Assembly: GCF_020216025.1 (NCBI RefSeq)
Contig: NZ_JAIWNC010000004.1
Location: 1 to 64,000 of the forward strand
From: Jidongwangia harbinensis
Lineage (GTDB): Bacteria > Actinomycetota > Actinomycetes > Mycobacteriales > Micromonosporaceae
DNA length: 64,000 nt
Reading direction: 5' to 3'
Part shown: piece by piece, positions 1-7,700 of the stretch
Layout of the letters: each line of letters starts with the position of its first letter
Numbering within the stretch: position 1 is the stretch's first letter
Position numbers and translations under genes: made by a program
Notes under the pieces: model-generated
The model's input: only the letters and a program-made list of their open reading frames with translations
The model's database searches: none
What the model was told of the DNA's origin: nothing

Positions 1-2
1 GG

Positions 3-617
3 AATCTCGAGCGGAGGCATCCCGATTACTACGTCGCCCGCCTGTGGGAGGACGTCATCGGGCTGCGTTGGGCGCTGCAAGAGCCTGTGCCTGAGGACTT
101 GGTCCCGTTTGTCGATGGGACCTTTCTGCCCCGCGGGTTCCCGGATGAAGACGACGTCGGTGACGACGTGGACGCTGCCTTTGAGATCCAGAGCGACTAC
201 GCCTTGGATCTCGGCTATCTGACGGATGCCCCGGACCTTCGCTGCTGGCGGCATGCCGTCGGCGGCGCGGACTTGGTGACGCTTCGCCAGCAGATTGAGT
301 CGGCGAGGCGCGGTACGTTCGAGGGGCCGAACCGGTTGGATGCCACTATGCCGGCGACGGAATTCTTCGCAGCGGTCGAAGACTTCGATCGTCGATTCAT
401 CAGGGCGATGGGCGATCGGGTCTCCGAGCTGGAACACAGCGGGCCGCCGCCCGGTGTCGATCTGGATGTGCGGCAGCTGCGAGCAGAGCACGAGCAGCGC
501 AGTGGCTGGCTCGCGCAACGTTTGATCGTGCGTCGCGATGTCAACTGGGTGAAGGTGCGCGCCGGTGCGGCCAAGGTGCGCTCATGGCGGCCACTGACCC
601 AGGACGACGGCGACTGA
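3..617 (+). CDS. Hypothetical protein, 5'-truncated by the window edge
   Basis: The frame is open from the first bases of the window, so the true start lies upstream; the GTG at 87 is only an internal candidate. At least 204 residues are visible, acidic and soluble, with no signal peptide or membrane segment. It ends RSWRPLTQDDGD at a TGA. I do not recognise the family. Codon use is typical high-GC actinomycete and the composition is protein-like. Because the next 5 kb is full of toxin-immunity debris, an immunity-like or other accessory role is possible, but nothing in the sequence proves it. Confidence 0.6.
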   Translation, partial: NLERRHPDYYVARLWEDVIGLRWALQEPVPEDLVPFVDGTFLPRGFPDEDDVGDDVDAAFEIQSDYALDLGYLTDAPDLRCWRHAVGGADLVTLRQQIESARRGTFEGPNRLDATMPATEFFAAVEDFDRRFIRAMGDRVSELEHSGPPPGVDLDVRQLRAEHEQRSGWLAQRLIVRRDVNWVKVRAGAAKVRSWRPLTQDDGD

Positions 618-748
618 CGACGTCGACGACGACGATCCGATTCCGGCTAATCGCGTGCGCTGGTGACGACACATGCCCCGAAAAGTGACAGCCGCCGGCC
701 GGTCGGCGCGCTTACAGCGGCAGATGAGGACGGCTCCGGCAATTTATG

Positions 749-1516
749 TCAGGTGAGTCGCCAGTCCTGAGTTTGTGTGGCTGAGCCCGGGTGGAGGCTT
801 AGCCGGAACCGGGTGATCTCAATATCACCTTTGATTTCGAAGACGACGACGCGGCCGTTCCACGACTCCGGGTGGAGGGTGGAGGCAGGGTGTAGCTGAC
901 GCCCGTCGGTCATTTCCTCATTACGCGGGTAGGTGTGGCCTGCCTTGTCGACGAGCCAGGTGTGCTTCTCGATATCGCCCAGGAAGGGGACTCCGCCCGT
1001 GTTCTTGACGAGCACGTGGATCGCGACCAGACGGTAGCCGAGCCTGAGTGGGAGTTCCGGGGCGCTCGGGTTGTTCGGGTCTCTGGCCGGCGCCGCGTTG
1101 TCGACGCGGACGACGGTCAATTTCATGTCCTCGCCGGAGTCGCCGTGCAGCATCACGCTGCCGTTGGGCGGAAGGACACTGCCGGCGCGGACCGACGCCG
1201 GCGGGGTCGTGCTCGGCGCGATGGTAGGTAGCGTCCGCGAGGTGGGCGTCGTGGTAGGTGGAGTCCCAGTCGATGTTGCTCGCGGCGCCCAGTCGTGGAC
1301 ATTCGAACTCGCGGCAGTAGTGCGGGCCGTGGTGTCGACGTTCGCCGGTCGGTGGAGGGTAGCCGTGAGGACGCCGAGGACGAACGCGACGGTCAGGGCG
1401 ACAGACACGATGAGATCGCCGCGATCAGCGTCCAGCGCGAAGTGCTGCCCACGACACCTCGTTCGGCGCTGCGGCCGCGGACTTGAGGCAAACGCCGGTT
1501 TGGCGCCCACTGTCAT
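749..1516 (-). CDS. Membrane-anchored protein with DUF4352/telokin-like domain
   Basis: A 255-residue protein with a short basic N-terminus, one membrane segment at about residues 33-57 (start of 'VSVALTVAFVLGVLTA'), a Thr/Pro/Ser-rich linker to about residue 110, and a C-terminal beta-rich domain. That domain carries the pattern 'YRLVAIHVLVKNTGGVPF', typical of DUF4352-like immunoglobulin-fold domains of Gram-positive surface proteins. The topology is cytoplasmic N-terminus with the folded domain outside. Ligand and partners are unknown. It is convergent with the truncated membrane-protein gene to its right in the window's plus direction. Confidence 0.65.
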   Translation of the reverse strand: MTVGAKPAFASSPRPQRRTRCRGQHFALDADRGDLIVSVALTVAFVLGVLTATLHRPANVDTTARTTAASSNVHDWAPRATSTGTPPTTTPTSRTLPTIAPSTTPPASVRAGSVLPPNGSVMLHGDSGEDMKLTVVRVDNAAPARDPNNPSAPELPLRLGYRLVAIHVLVKNTGGVPFLGDIEKHTWLVDKAGHTYPRNEEMTDGRQLHPASTLHPESWNGRVVVFEIKGDIEITRFRLSLHPGSATQTQDWRLT

Positions 1517-1662
1517 ATCTGTCCTGACCTAAGAACCTCATCAGGTACGTACGCCGCCACGGCGGCATGAGAGCGCGGTCCCGTTTCCACGAGGAACCGG
1601 CTCGGTCAGGTAGACCGCTGCGGCTGTCACGAAATGTCGGTTTCCCATTGCATACTGTCGTC

Positions 1663-2109
1663 ATGCGCAGCTGGGTGACGGACCTGCTCGCTGCGTGGCG
1701 TGGCGAACGCATCGTTCTTTCCTCCCGGATGCCTGTCGAGGTGGCCTGCCGATGGCTGTCCGGAAATTCGGCCTCCGGAGCCGGTGACGTCATCCGGCGA
1801 TCAGCCGCGAAGCTGAATACCAGAAGCGCATGGCGGCCGGTGCTGAGAGGTCGGCTCTTCCCGGCCGACTCCGGTTCGAGGTTCGTCGGAGTGCTGGGCT
1901 GGGACCCGGCCCTCAAGGTGCTGACTTGCTGCCTGTTCGGGGCGTTCGCCGTGCTGCTTCTCACGGGCTCCACGGTCGCTGCCGTTTCGGCGGCGCATGG
2001 GGGATGGCGGGCGGCTGGGCCGGGCCTGGCTATGGCCGGCCTCGGTCTGTTCGGAGGGCTCACCAATCGAACGGTTACCCCTTGTAGCAAGAAGTCTTCA
2101 TCTTGTTGA
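1663..2109 (+). pseudogene. Truncated small membrane protein gene
   Basis: From ATG 1663 the frame gives a protein with a hydrophobic segment 'VLTCCLFGAFAVLLLTG' and a second one around 'LAMAGLGLFGGL'. The coding character stops abruptly near 2055-2065, after which the frame runs into the 3' end of an opposite-strand gene and ends 'TPCSKKSSSC'. The natural C-terminus therefore appears to have been lost at a recombination junction. A CATACT hexamer sits just ahead of the ATG, compatible with leaderless transcription. The reading frame is intact up to the junction but the gene is probably non-functional. Confidence 0.5.
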
Positions 2110-2474
2110 TTCACCGAAACGCCGACCACTGAGATGAGGCTTTCGGCATCGGGGATCCGACGGGCACTCGTGAGCATTTGAACGGCGAACGAGATTCCTC
2201 GCACGGCCGCCCTATTCAGATATGTTGCACTGTCAACCACGAGGTCGGACAATGAACCGTAAACATCATTCACCTCATATTCGTAAGAGCCGACCTCCTG
2301 TGGATCAATTTCGGTACGCCATCCGGTACCCCACAGAGATTTGAGAAGAATTGTCCCTCGAGGTCCAACTACCCATCCACCCTGCGCCACCTCCTTCAGA
2401 TCGGATGGGAAATCGGTTTCTAGTTTCCCAGAACCGGGCTTCAACACTTCTGACATGTGCGCATTCATTTTCAC
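2057..2474 (-). pseudogene. Probable immunity gene for the HINT toxin, 3' end lost
   Basis: Starts ATG 2474 (MKMNAHMSEVLKPGSG) and is protein-like for about 138 residues up to 'LLQGVTVRLV', with lower GC than its surroundings. Beyond 2060 the frame continues into antisense of the truncated membrane-protein gene, so the natural C-terminus is missing or altered. It begins 30 bp after the stop of the HINT-type toxin fragment on the same strand, the usual place for the cognate immunity gene of a polymorphic toxin. The family is not recognised; the immunity role is inferred from position only. Confidence 0.5.
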
Positions 2475-2504
2475 GGTCGTGTATTTCCTAGATAATGGTA
2501 GGCC

Positions 2505-2970
2505 CTATTGATGGCGCCTTGGGGGACTTGGCTCGCTAGTCTCGGAGAAGCACTCCTCCTTCTCGGAAATCCACTTACCCGTGTCCTGATGGTAGAAATA
2601 CTTGCCCGAGGCGCCACGCCCCATAGGTTGTAGGTGAATGTTTGCCCCAAGCCGACCTGGAGTTTGGTTCTCGACATCGATCCGGAAGCGGCCATTCCTG
2701 TCCTTGTGGACCGTGTGGCTGTTGACTTTCGGAGCATCAGCGCTACTTGTGAGGCGAGCGGCCACCGGACACGAGTTGTGAACAAGGACGGGCATGTCGC
2801 CGGTCAGCGCATAGTACGTGTGAATTTCGTCGATGGTGAGGTTGTATGCAGCACCGCGCCGGGGAGAAAGCTTGTTGATGTCGTCTACATGGCCGTGTTC
2901 ACCGTTGGGGGTGCGTAGGAGGTCGCTGGGGCTGAGTTGGTCGGCACGCTGCCAGGCCCCGGCAAAGTCG
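2505..2970 (-). pseudogene. C-terminal remnant of a HINT-domain polymorphic toxin
   Basis: Read in minus frame, the segment contains 'NLTIDEIHTYYALTGDMPVL' and then VHNSC. This is the hallmark C-terminal end of a HINT autoprocessing domain in polymorphic toxins: an HTYY-type strand, then LVHN at the cleavage point. About 87 residues of toxin domain follow, including 'RIDVENQTPGRLGANIHLQP' and a KYFYHQDTGK motif, resembling small RNase/DNase-like C-terminal toxins. The protein upstream of 2970 is missing because transposase sequence abuts it at 2958-2971. No start or secretion module survives, so it is a broken toxin tip. A restart at ATG 2795 would express nearly the bare toxin domain. Confidence 0.75.
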
Positions 2971-3453
2971 TCAGTTGATGCCGAGCAGGGCGAGTGCGCG
3001 GATGCTGTCGCGGGCGTGATGGCGGTTGGCGGCGGCGATGTTGGTGGCGCCGGCGAGGCGTAGGGCGCCGATGGCGGCGTTGCGCAGGGCGGCCATGACC
3101 TGCTGTCCGGTGCCGGTACGCATCTGGGAACGGTCCTCGTCGTAGGTAACGTCGCGAACCCAGTGGATTTGTTCTCGATGGACCAGTGCCCGCGGATCCA
3201 CGCGGCGAGCTGGGCCGGTTTGGCCTGCTGGACCTGTAGATCGGTGATGGCGTAGACGGTGTCGGTGGTGAAGCGTTTCGGCTGGTCGAGGCGTCGGCGG
3301 CGGTGTCGGACCTGCAGGGCCTGGGCGGCGTGCGGGAAGTCGATGCCAGTGGGGACTGTCAGGATCTTGCACGTGCGGATCTCGCGGCGGCCGTGCCCGC
3401 GGTCGTCGTCGCGGGCAGCGTCCGGGACCGCCTTCCAGGGTGGCCGCCCACAC
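2958..3453 (-). mobile_element. ISAs1-family transposase remnant
   Basis: The minus-strand end reads 'IHWVRDVTYDEDRSQMRTGT', then NAAIGALRLAG, NIAAANRHHARDS and ALALLGIN before the stop. This is the characteristic C-terminus of ISAs1-type DDE transposases. Upstream of about 3165-3178 the transposase continues in a different frame (a TLEGG segment, then a frame reading like HVQDPDSPHWH out of register), so at least one frameshift is present. Only the 3' part exists. The outer edge around 2958 (GGCAAAGTCGTCAG) matches the edge of a second remnant at 7631, giving the IS terminus. It is inactive. Confidence 0.75.
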
Positions 3454-3459
3454 CGGTTC

Positions 3460-3575
3460 TCGTCTTCCTCGACGCGGCGGGTTCCGTGCTGCTTATCGTG
3501 GCGCCCGCCGCCCTTGCCTGGGCCGCTCCACCGAACACAATCTCCTCCCGCGGCCCGCTGACACGCCGCTCGAGT
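3460..3575 (+). pseudogene. 3' remnant of a membrane-protein paralogue
   Basis: One frame reads 'VLLIVAPAALAWAAPPNTIS', which matches the C-terminus IVAPAALAWVALNLRASPL of the membrane protein ending at 28810. The DNA match extends past the stop: GGCCCGCTGACACGCCGCTCGAG here against GGCCCGCTGACATGCCGCTCGAG there (quoted in part). Only the last few dozen codons are present and the reading frame is shifted relative to the intact stop. It is fused to the ISAs1 remnant on its left. Confidence 0.6.
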
Positions 3576-3583
3576 CGAACAGT

Positions 3584-3898
3584 GTGGGAGTCACCCCGTT
3601 GCCAGCGATCACCGTCGAGCTGAGAAACGCTGATCCGGACCTGACGGCGTTGCTGGCCGAGTTCGTGGCCGGCCAAGGGTGGAAACCAGGCGGGCTACCC
3701 GCCACGATCCTCGTCGAGACACGCACGCAGTGCGACACGATCGGAGCGGCCCTGGCCGAGTTCGTGGCGGCGCACCCGGGACCCTACGAGATGGTGGTGG
3801 ACGGGCCGGCGGCCATGTGTGAAATCTTCCAACTGCACACGGTCGATAACACGAACGCGATCGTCGGAGCGCTCGCCGCGTCCTCGGGACTGCTGTGA
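3584..3898 (+). CDS. Hypothetical protein upstream of Imm10
   Basis: From GTG 3584 (alternative TTG 3599) this encodes about 104 residues: VGVTPLPAITVELRNADPD, an alanine-rich helix containing LLAEFVAGQGWKPGG, and an ending LAASSGLL. The frame is open further upstream, but that part is the membrane-protein remnant in another register, so an internal start is preferred. The stop overlaps the GTG of the Imm10-like gene (GTGA), so the two are translationally coupled. The function is not recognised; it could be another immunity subunit or the tail of a recombined gene. Confidence 0.5.
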   Translation: MGVTPLPAITVELRNADPDLTALLAEFVAGQGWKPGGLPATILVETRTQCDTIGAALAEFVAAHPGPYEMVVDGPAAMCEIFQLHTVDNTNAIVGALAASSGLL

Positions 3899-4303
3899 AG
3901 ACCGTGCCAGGGCAGACCCTCACCGACGTCCACGCTGACGAATCCGACCCGTTCATCATCGGTCTACGGGAGAACACCACCCCGCAAGCGTGGAGCCTGA
4001 TGCTGATCGAGGCGGAACAAGACCCTGACGACCAAGACCTCGACCTCAACATGGACTCCTACGCTCTGCTGACCTACCCCGGACAGGCAACTACCTACGG
4101 CGGCGTCCTGGAATGCGAATTACGCGATACGTCGTTACGGCTACGGCTCACCGACAGCGCCGCCCTGGCCCTCGAGATGCCACCCGACACAACGTTCCCA
4201 CTCGACCTGAGCCCGGGAGCACACGGCCACACTGCGCCGCGGCCTGCGCCGCGTCTTCAACTCCGGACAGACCACGCAGCGGCCACGACAGAGCGGACTC
4301 TGA
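3895..4303 (+). pseudogene. Imm10-family immunity protein, frameshifted near its C-terminus
   Basis: The N-terminal about 107 residues match the Imm10 pattern: 'DESDPFIIGLRENT', 'DDQDLDLNMDSYALLT', 'TYGGVLECELRDTSLRLRL' and 'PPDTTFPLDLSP'. In the literal frame the protein then becomes HGHTAPRPAPRL and runs to 4389. Dropping one G in the CCCGGGAG run at about 4213-4218 restores EHTATLRRGLRRVFNSGQT, the expected Imm10 ending, with a TGA at 4301-4303. So a single-base insertion, or a sequencing error, separates the conserved C-terminus. Imm10 proteins neutralise polymorphic toxins in the cytoplasm. Confidence 0.7.
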
Positions 4304-4425
4304 CGATCCGTACACCGCCGCGTCGTACCCAACGCCCGCGAGCACTCTCGGCGGCGGAAGCGGACACCGCTGTCGAGGTGTCAAAGTGACCACAGGATCG
4401 AGTTGTGTGCTGACATGCTGTTCGC

Positions 4426-4683
4426 GTGGATCACCGAGATGATCAGGATTCGGATGTCCGGCAACTACTTAACGAGTTGTGTGTACGCCTTGGCTTTTGC
4501 CTACCGCCTGACGAGATCCAACGGCTGGATCAGTCACCTCCGAGGGACGTCGACAGCTTCACAGATGCGGTATTCGAAGCTGAGGGCATGGGCGACATGA
4601 GCTACACAGACCTCCGCCGGCAGGTGCGTGAGGTCGTCGTTCGGCACATAAGGCACTGGGCAGAGGCCAGACCCGGAGGCTGA
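4426..4683 (+). CDS. Small acidic hypothetical protein
   Basis: An 85-residue protein starting at GTG 4426 (VDHRDDQDSDVRQLLNELC), with a compact conserved-looking core RLGFCLPPDEI, DVDSFTDAVFEAEGM and a C-terminal helix RRQVREVVVRHIRHW. It is predicted cytoplasmic and alpha/beta. It lies between the Imm10 pseudogene and the SMI1 gene on the same strand, so it may be part of an immunity cassette. No catalytic motif is visible and I cannot name a family. Confidence 0.6.
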   Translation: MDHRDDQDSDVRQLLNELCVRLGFCLPPDEIQRLDQSPPRDVDSFTDAVFEAEGMGDMSYTDLRRQVREVVVRHIRHWAEARPGG

Positions 4684-4714
4684 GCCGCTGGACCGTAGCC
4701 GCGCGGTCAGCGGC

Positions 4715-5274
4715 CATGAGAGGATCCAGGGCTGCTGCCCGGGAAGCCTTTCGCGGATGCAAACGGCTGCTTTGAGAGGTGACGATCGTGTGGGTCGAAC
4801 TGGCCGCCACGGCCTATCCGGAGGCCGAGTTTGCCCCGCCGGCAAGCACAGAGGCAATCAATGACATTGAGCGGAGGCTAGGCGATTCGGTCCCCGCCGA
4901 CCTGCGGGCGCTGCTGTTGGAAACGGATGGCGTACTTGGCGAGTGGGCGTTAGACGTCGTGTGGACAGCGCAGCGTATCGCCGAAGACAACGCACAGTTC
5001 AGAACAGACCCCTCGTTCGCCGAGCTGTACCAGCCATTCGACGGCCTGCTGTTCTTCGGCGACAACGGGGGCGGCGACCAGTTCGCCTTCGTTGCGGATG
5101 ATCTACGAGCTGGTGTGATGGTGTGGGAACACGAAACGGACACCCGGCGCAAGGTCGCTGACAGCCTCGCGGACTACCTCGGGCAGATTCTGACTTCCGA
5201 GAGCGACGAATGGTACGAGCAACGGTGATCAACCGTCATAGCCCAGTCTGGTAGTCCGCACGCTCTCCTCGGCA
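4715..5274 (+). repeat. 560-bp duplicated block, copy A (carries SMI1 gene)
   Basis: The block begins CATGAGAGGATCCAGGGCTG and ends at CTCGGCA. It matches 27232-27791 base for base apart from scattered substitutions and has the same length. It includes about 70 bp of 5' region, the whole SMI1 gene and about 46 bp after it. Sequence flanking the block differs completely in the two places. Confidence 0.85.
4788..5228 (+). CDS. SMI1/KNR4-family immunity protein, copy A
   Basis: About 146 residues with the SMI1/KNR4 (SUKH) signature: an N-terminal 'INDIERRLGDSVPADLRALL', LLETDGVLGEW, then FDGLLFFGDNGGGDQFAFV, and a C-terminal helix DSLADYLGQILTS. SUKH proteins bind and neutralise diverse polymorphic toxins. 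Two GTGs are possible (4779 and 4788); the GAGAGG at 4774-4779 has proper spacing only for 4788, which is chosen. A near-identical copy lies at 27305-27745 with three amino-acid differences (P/L, P/S, S/G). No toxin gene is adjacent, so it looks like an orphan immunity gene. Confidence 0.85.
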   Translation: MWVELAATAYPEAEFAPPASTEAINDIERRLGDSVPADLRALLLETDGVLGEWALDVVWTAQRIAEDNAQFRTDPSFAELYQPFDGLLFFGDNGGGDQFAFVADDLRAGVMVWEHETDTRRKVADSLADYLGQILTSESDEWYEQR

Positions 5275-5953
5275 GATCAGTAAGCAGGGTCTTGTTCTTT
5301 CGGCTGTGTTCGGTGACGCGGGGCGCGGCCGGACGCCGGCACTGCGGAGGCGGCAGTGCTACAAGGGAGCGGATTAGGCCGGGGGTGCGCTCGCACGGTC
5401 CGCGCGTTGGGCTTTCCGCTCGCGTTGCGGCAGGACTTCCAACCGGTCCGACGCCAGTGCTGTGAGCAGCCCTCTCCTGACCCTGTGAAGATCCATCCGG
5501 TCGGCCGGCGGCACTGAGGCGGGCCACGTGGTCGTAGCGGAACCGGCGCGGCAGGACTGCCTGCACGATCACGACACCCCGAGCATGATCCGTCGGCTAC
5601 CCATCGGTCATCGCCGCCGGCTGTCCCGGGACGGCCTCGTGAACCGGATGTCCCGCACGACTGACAGGCTGCCCGCCGCCGGCCGCAGCCATCACCACAC
5701 TGCGGTCGACACCGACATCCCCTCGCCTCCGGATCCACGGCGCCCGCCGCCGCCACCGGACACTCCCGGGTCATGGCGACGCGACCCTGCGCGGCATCCG
5801 CAGACGGCTCGCCCCGTGCCGGCCACCGCACCAGGGCACAGACCTGCACGGCCCCGTAGTAGCCCTCACCGGGACACCGAACACCGCGCAGACGTAACGC
5901 ACAGTAGCCGGGGCGACCGCGGGTCCGGCCCTGCTTTCGCGAGACGAAAGTCC
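5275..5953. repeat. Degenerate dispersed repeat, copy A
   Basis: Aligns with 30952-31627 over its whole length, with long identical runs (for example a stretch from about 5391 to 5448 equals 31070-31126) separated by small indels. Both copies start GATCAGTAAGCAGGGTCT directly after the heptamer CTCGGCA and end near AAAGTCC. The frames on both strands are interrupted or out of register between copies, so I see no conserved protein. It could be a decayed gene or a non-autonomous mobile sequence. This covers the long gene-free stretch before the monooxygenase gene. Confidence 0.65.
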
Positions 5954-6118
5954 GTAGTCGGATCCGATTCGGCGCATTTGCCGCCGAAGCTATGCCTGCC
6001 ATCCCTGCTCTGAACGCACCTACGCCGGACCGCCGCAGTCAGCGCATTCACCAACCGCTTCTCCGGGTACGGTGGCGGCCCGACGGGCGTCCTGTTCGCC
6101 GCCCGTCGCGGCGAGCAT

Positions 6119-6152
6119 GACGGCCCGCTCCGAAGGGTCGAGCGGGGCCGTC
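6119..6152 (-). terminator. Hairpin downstream of the monooxygenase gene
   Basis: GACGGCCCGCTC and GAGCGGGGCCGTC pair with one bulge around a CGAAGGGTC-type loop, about 25 bp past the stop of the minus-strand gene. There is no long T-tract, as is usual in actinomycetes. Confidence 0.55.
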
Positions 6153-6177
6153 GCGCCCAGTCGGGGGCCGTGCCCCG

Positions 6178-6474
6178 TCAGGTGGTCTTGGCGCCCAGAA
6201 GGTCGACCTTGGTGATGACCGGGGCCGAACTCAGCATGGTCTCCGCGGAGCCCATCAGCGCGGCGGCGATCTTGCCCTCCAGGTGGCTCTGCCGGCCCTG
6301 CTCGTCGTCGAAGGTGTCGAACACCCCGAACGTCGTCGCGTTCTGCCGGAACGAGTACCAGGTCACGGTGCCGGGCTCGTCCTCGGCCAGCTCCACCGCG
6401 CCGCGCAGCATCGCCTCGACCTCGTCGGCGTGCTCCGGCTTGGCCTCGATGTACGCCAGCAGACCGATCTTCAT
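6178..6474 (-). CDS. Antibiotic biosynthesis monooxygenase (ABM) family protein
   Basis: A 98-residue protein starting ATG 6474 (MKIGLLAYIEAKPEHADEVE) with GGGAGAG upstream. It has the small ferredoxin-like ABM fold pattern: 'EDEPGTVTWYSFRQNATTFG', VFDTFDDEQGRQSHLEG and a C-terminal KVDLLGAK. Such dimers oxidise aromatic substrates without a cofactor or act as quinol monooxygenase/YgiN-like enzymes; the substrate is unknown. It is divergent from a GlxA/AraC regulator with 111 bp between them, so that regulator probably controls it. The open frame continues far upstream but is antisense to the regulator. Confidence 0.85.
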   Translation of the reverse strand: MKIGLLAYIEAKPEHADEVEAMLRGAVELAEDEPGTVTWYSFRQNATTFGVFDTFDDEQGRQSHLEGKIAAALMGSAETMLSSAPVITKVDLLGAKTT

Positions 6475-6551
6475 GGTGTCTCTCCCTGTCGGGGAACTGC
6501 CGGCTCGTTCCGGCTGACATGAACCTATGGCGCCCCGATCGAGGGCGTCAG

Positions 6552-6565
6552 TGGCGGAAGCGCCA
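6552..6565. promoter_or_regulatory. Possible operator TGGCG-N4-CGCCA
   Basis: A perfect 5-bp inverted repeat lies in the short region shared by the divergent monooxygenase and GlxA/AraC genes, about 20 bp before the regulator start. It is a plausible site for autoregulation; no binding data can be inferred. Confidence 0.35.
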
Positions 6566-6585
6566 TCCCTGATAGCGTTTCCGAC

Positions 6586-7563
6586 ATGAGGATCGCCGTT
6601 CTCGTGTACGACGGGGTGTTCGACTCGGGGCTGTCGGCGGTCCTCGACGTGCTGGACGCTGCCAACGCGATGGGCGAGGAAGCCGCCTCGATGGGGGTGG
6701 ATCTGCCCGACGCGCCGCGGTGGGACGTAACAACGGTCGGCTTCCAGCCACACGTGCGCACCGGCGCGGGGCATCTCGTGACGGCATCGCCCGTCGCCGA
6801 CGCCGACGCGGCGGACCTCCTCATCGTCCCGGCACTGGCCGAGCGACGCCCCTCGGCCCTGCTCGACCAGGTCGCCGGCGAGCGGACCCGGCCCGTACGC
6901 GAGGCGATCGCCCGGCAACGCGACCGGGGCACGGCCGTCGCCTCGGCGTGCACCGGCACCTTCCTGCTGGCCGCGACCGGCATCCTCGACGGCCTGGAGG
7001 CGACCACCACGTGGTGGCTGGCGCCGATCCTGCGGGCGCGCCACCCGAAGATCCGGGTCGACCAGGACCGGATGCTCATCACCTCGGACCGGGTCACCAC
7101 CGCCGGGGCGGCGTTCGGCCACGTCGACCTGGCCCTGGCGATCGTGCGCGACCTCAGCCCGATGCTGGCCGACCTGGTGGCCCGCTACCTGGTGATCGAC
7201 GACCGCCCGTCGCAGTCCGCGTACATCATCCCCAGCGCCCTGGCCCAGAACGATCCGGTGGTGGCAGCCTTCGAACGCTGGGTCAGGGAACGCCTGACCG
7301 GCCCGATCAGCATCCCCGACGCGGCCGACGCGATCGGGGTCAGCAACCGCACCCTCCAGCGCAGCGTGCAACGCACGGTCGGCACCTCACCGATCCGCTT
7401 CGTGCAGGACCTGCGGGTCGAGCAGGCCACCCACCTGCTGCGGACCACCGAACTGTCGCTGGAGACGATCGCCCGCCGGGTGGGCTACGAGCACCCGAAC
7501 ACTTTGCGGGTGCTGCTGCGGGAACGTACCGGCCAGACCACGACCACCCTCCGCGGAGTCTGA
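6586..7563 (+). CDS. GlxA-type AraC-family transcriptional regulator
   Basis: A 325-residue protein: residues 1-190 form a DJ-1/PfpI class I amidotransferase-like domain (MRIAVLVYDGVFD at the N-terminus, nucleophile-elbow-like ASACTGTFLLAATG with Cys122). Residues about 230-322 are the AraC double helix-turn-helix ('ADAIGVSNRTLQRSVQRTVG', ARRVGYEHPNTLRVLLRERTG). Members sense small molecules with the PfpI-like domain and activate neighbouring genes. It is divergent from the ABM gene. A hexamer GATAGC lies about 15 bp before the ATG, so it may be leaderless. Confidence 0.9.
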   Translation: MRIAVLVYDGVFDSGLSAVLDVLDAANAMGEEAASMGVDLPDAPRWDVTTVGFQPHVRTGAGHLVTASPVADADAADLLIVPALAERRPSALLDQVAGERTRPVREAIARQRDRGTAVASACTGTFLLAATGILDGLEATTTWWLAPILRARHPKIRVDQDRMLITSDRVTTAGAAFGHVDLALAIVRDLSPMLADLVARYLVIDDRPSQSAYIIPSALAQNDPVVAAFERWVRERLTGPISIPDAADAIGVSNRTLQRSVQRTVGTSPIRFVQDLRVEQATHLLRTTELSLETIARRVGYEHPNTLRVLLRERTGQTTTTLRGV

Positions 7564-7625
7564 CGCGGCGGCCCTGGCAGCGCGCCGAGGTAATCGCGGG
7601 GGCTCGAGCCGGGGTGGCTGGGCAG

Positions 7626-7700
7626 CGCCCAGGCAAAAGTCATCAGGTGATTCCGAGCAGGGCGAGCGGGCGGCCTTTGGTCGTGGCTGGCCGGGCAGCC
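7626..7700 (-). mobile_element. ISAs1 3'-terminal remnant
   Basis: Read on the minus strand this short piece ends TTKGRPLALLGIT before two stops, the C-terminal tip of an ISAs1 transposase. The flank AGGCAAAAGTCATCAGGTGA aligns with CGGCAAAGTCGTCAGTTGA at 2956-2975. It is only a scar of an insertion sequence. Confidence 0.55.

Noticed and set aside
5528..6013. 161-residue plus-strand ORF before the monooxygenase gene
   Set aside because: It lies in the degenerate repeat; the second repeat copy does not preserve the frame.
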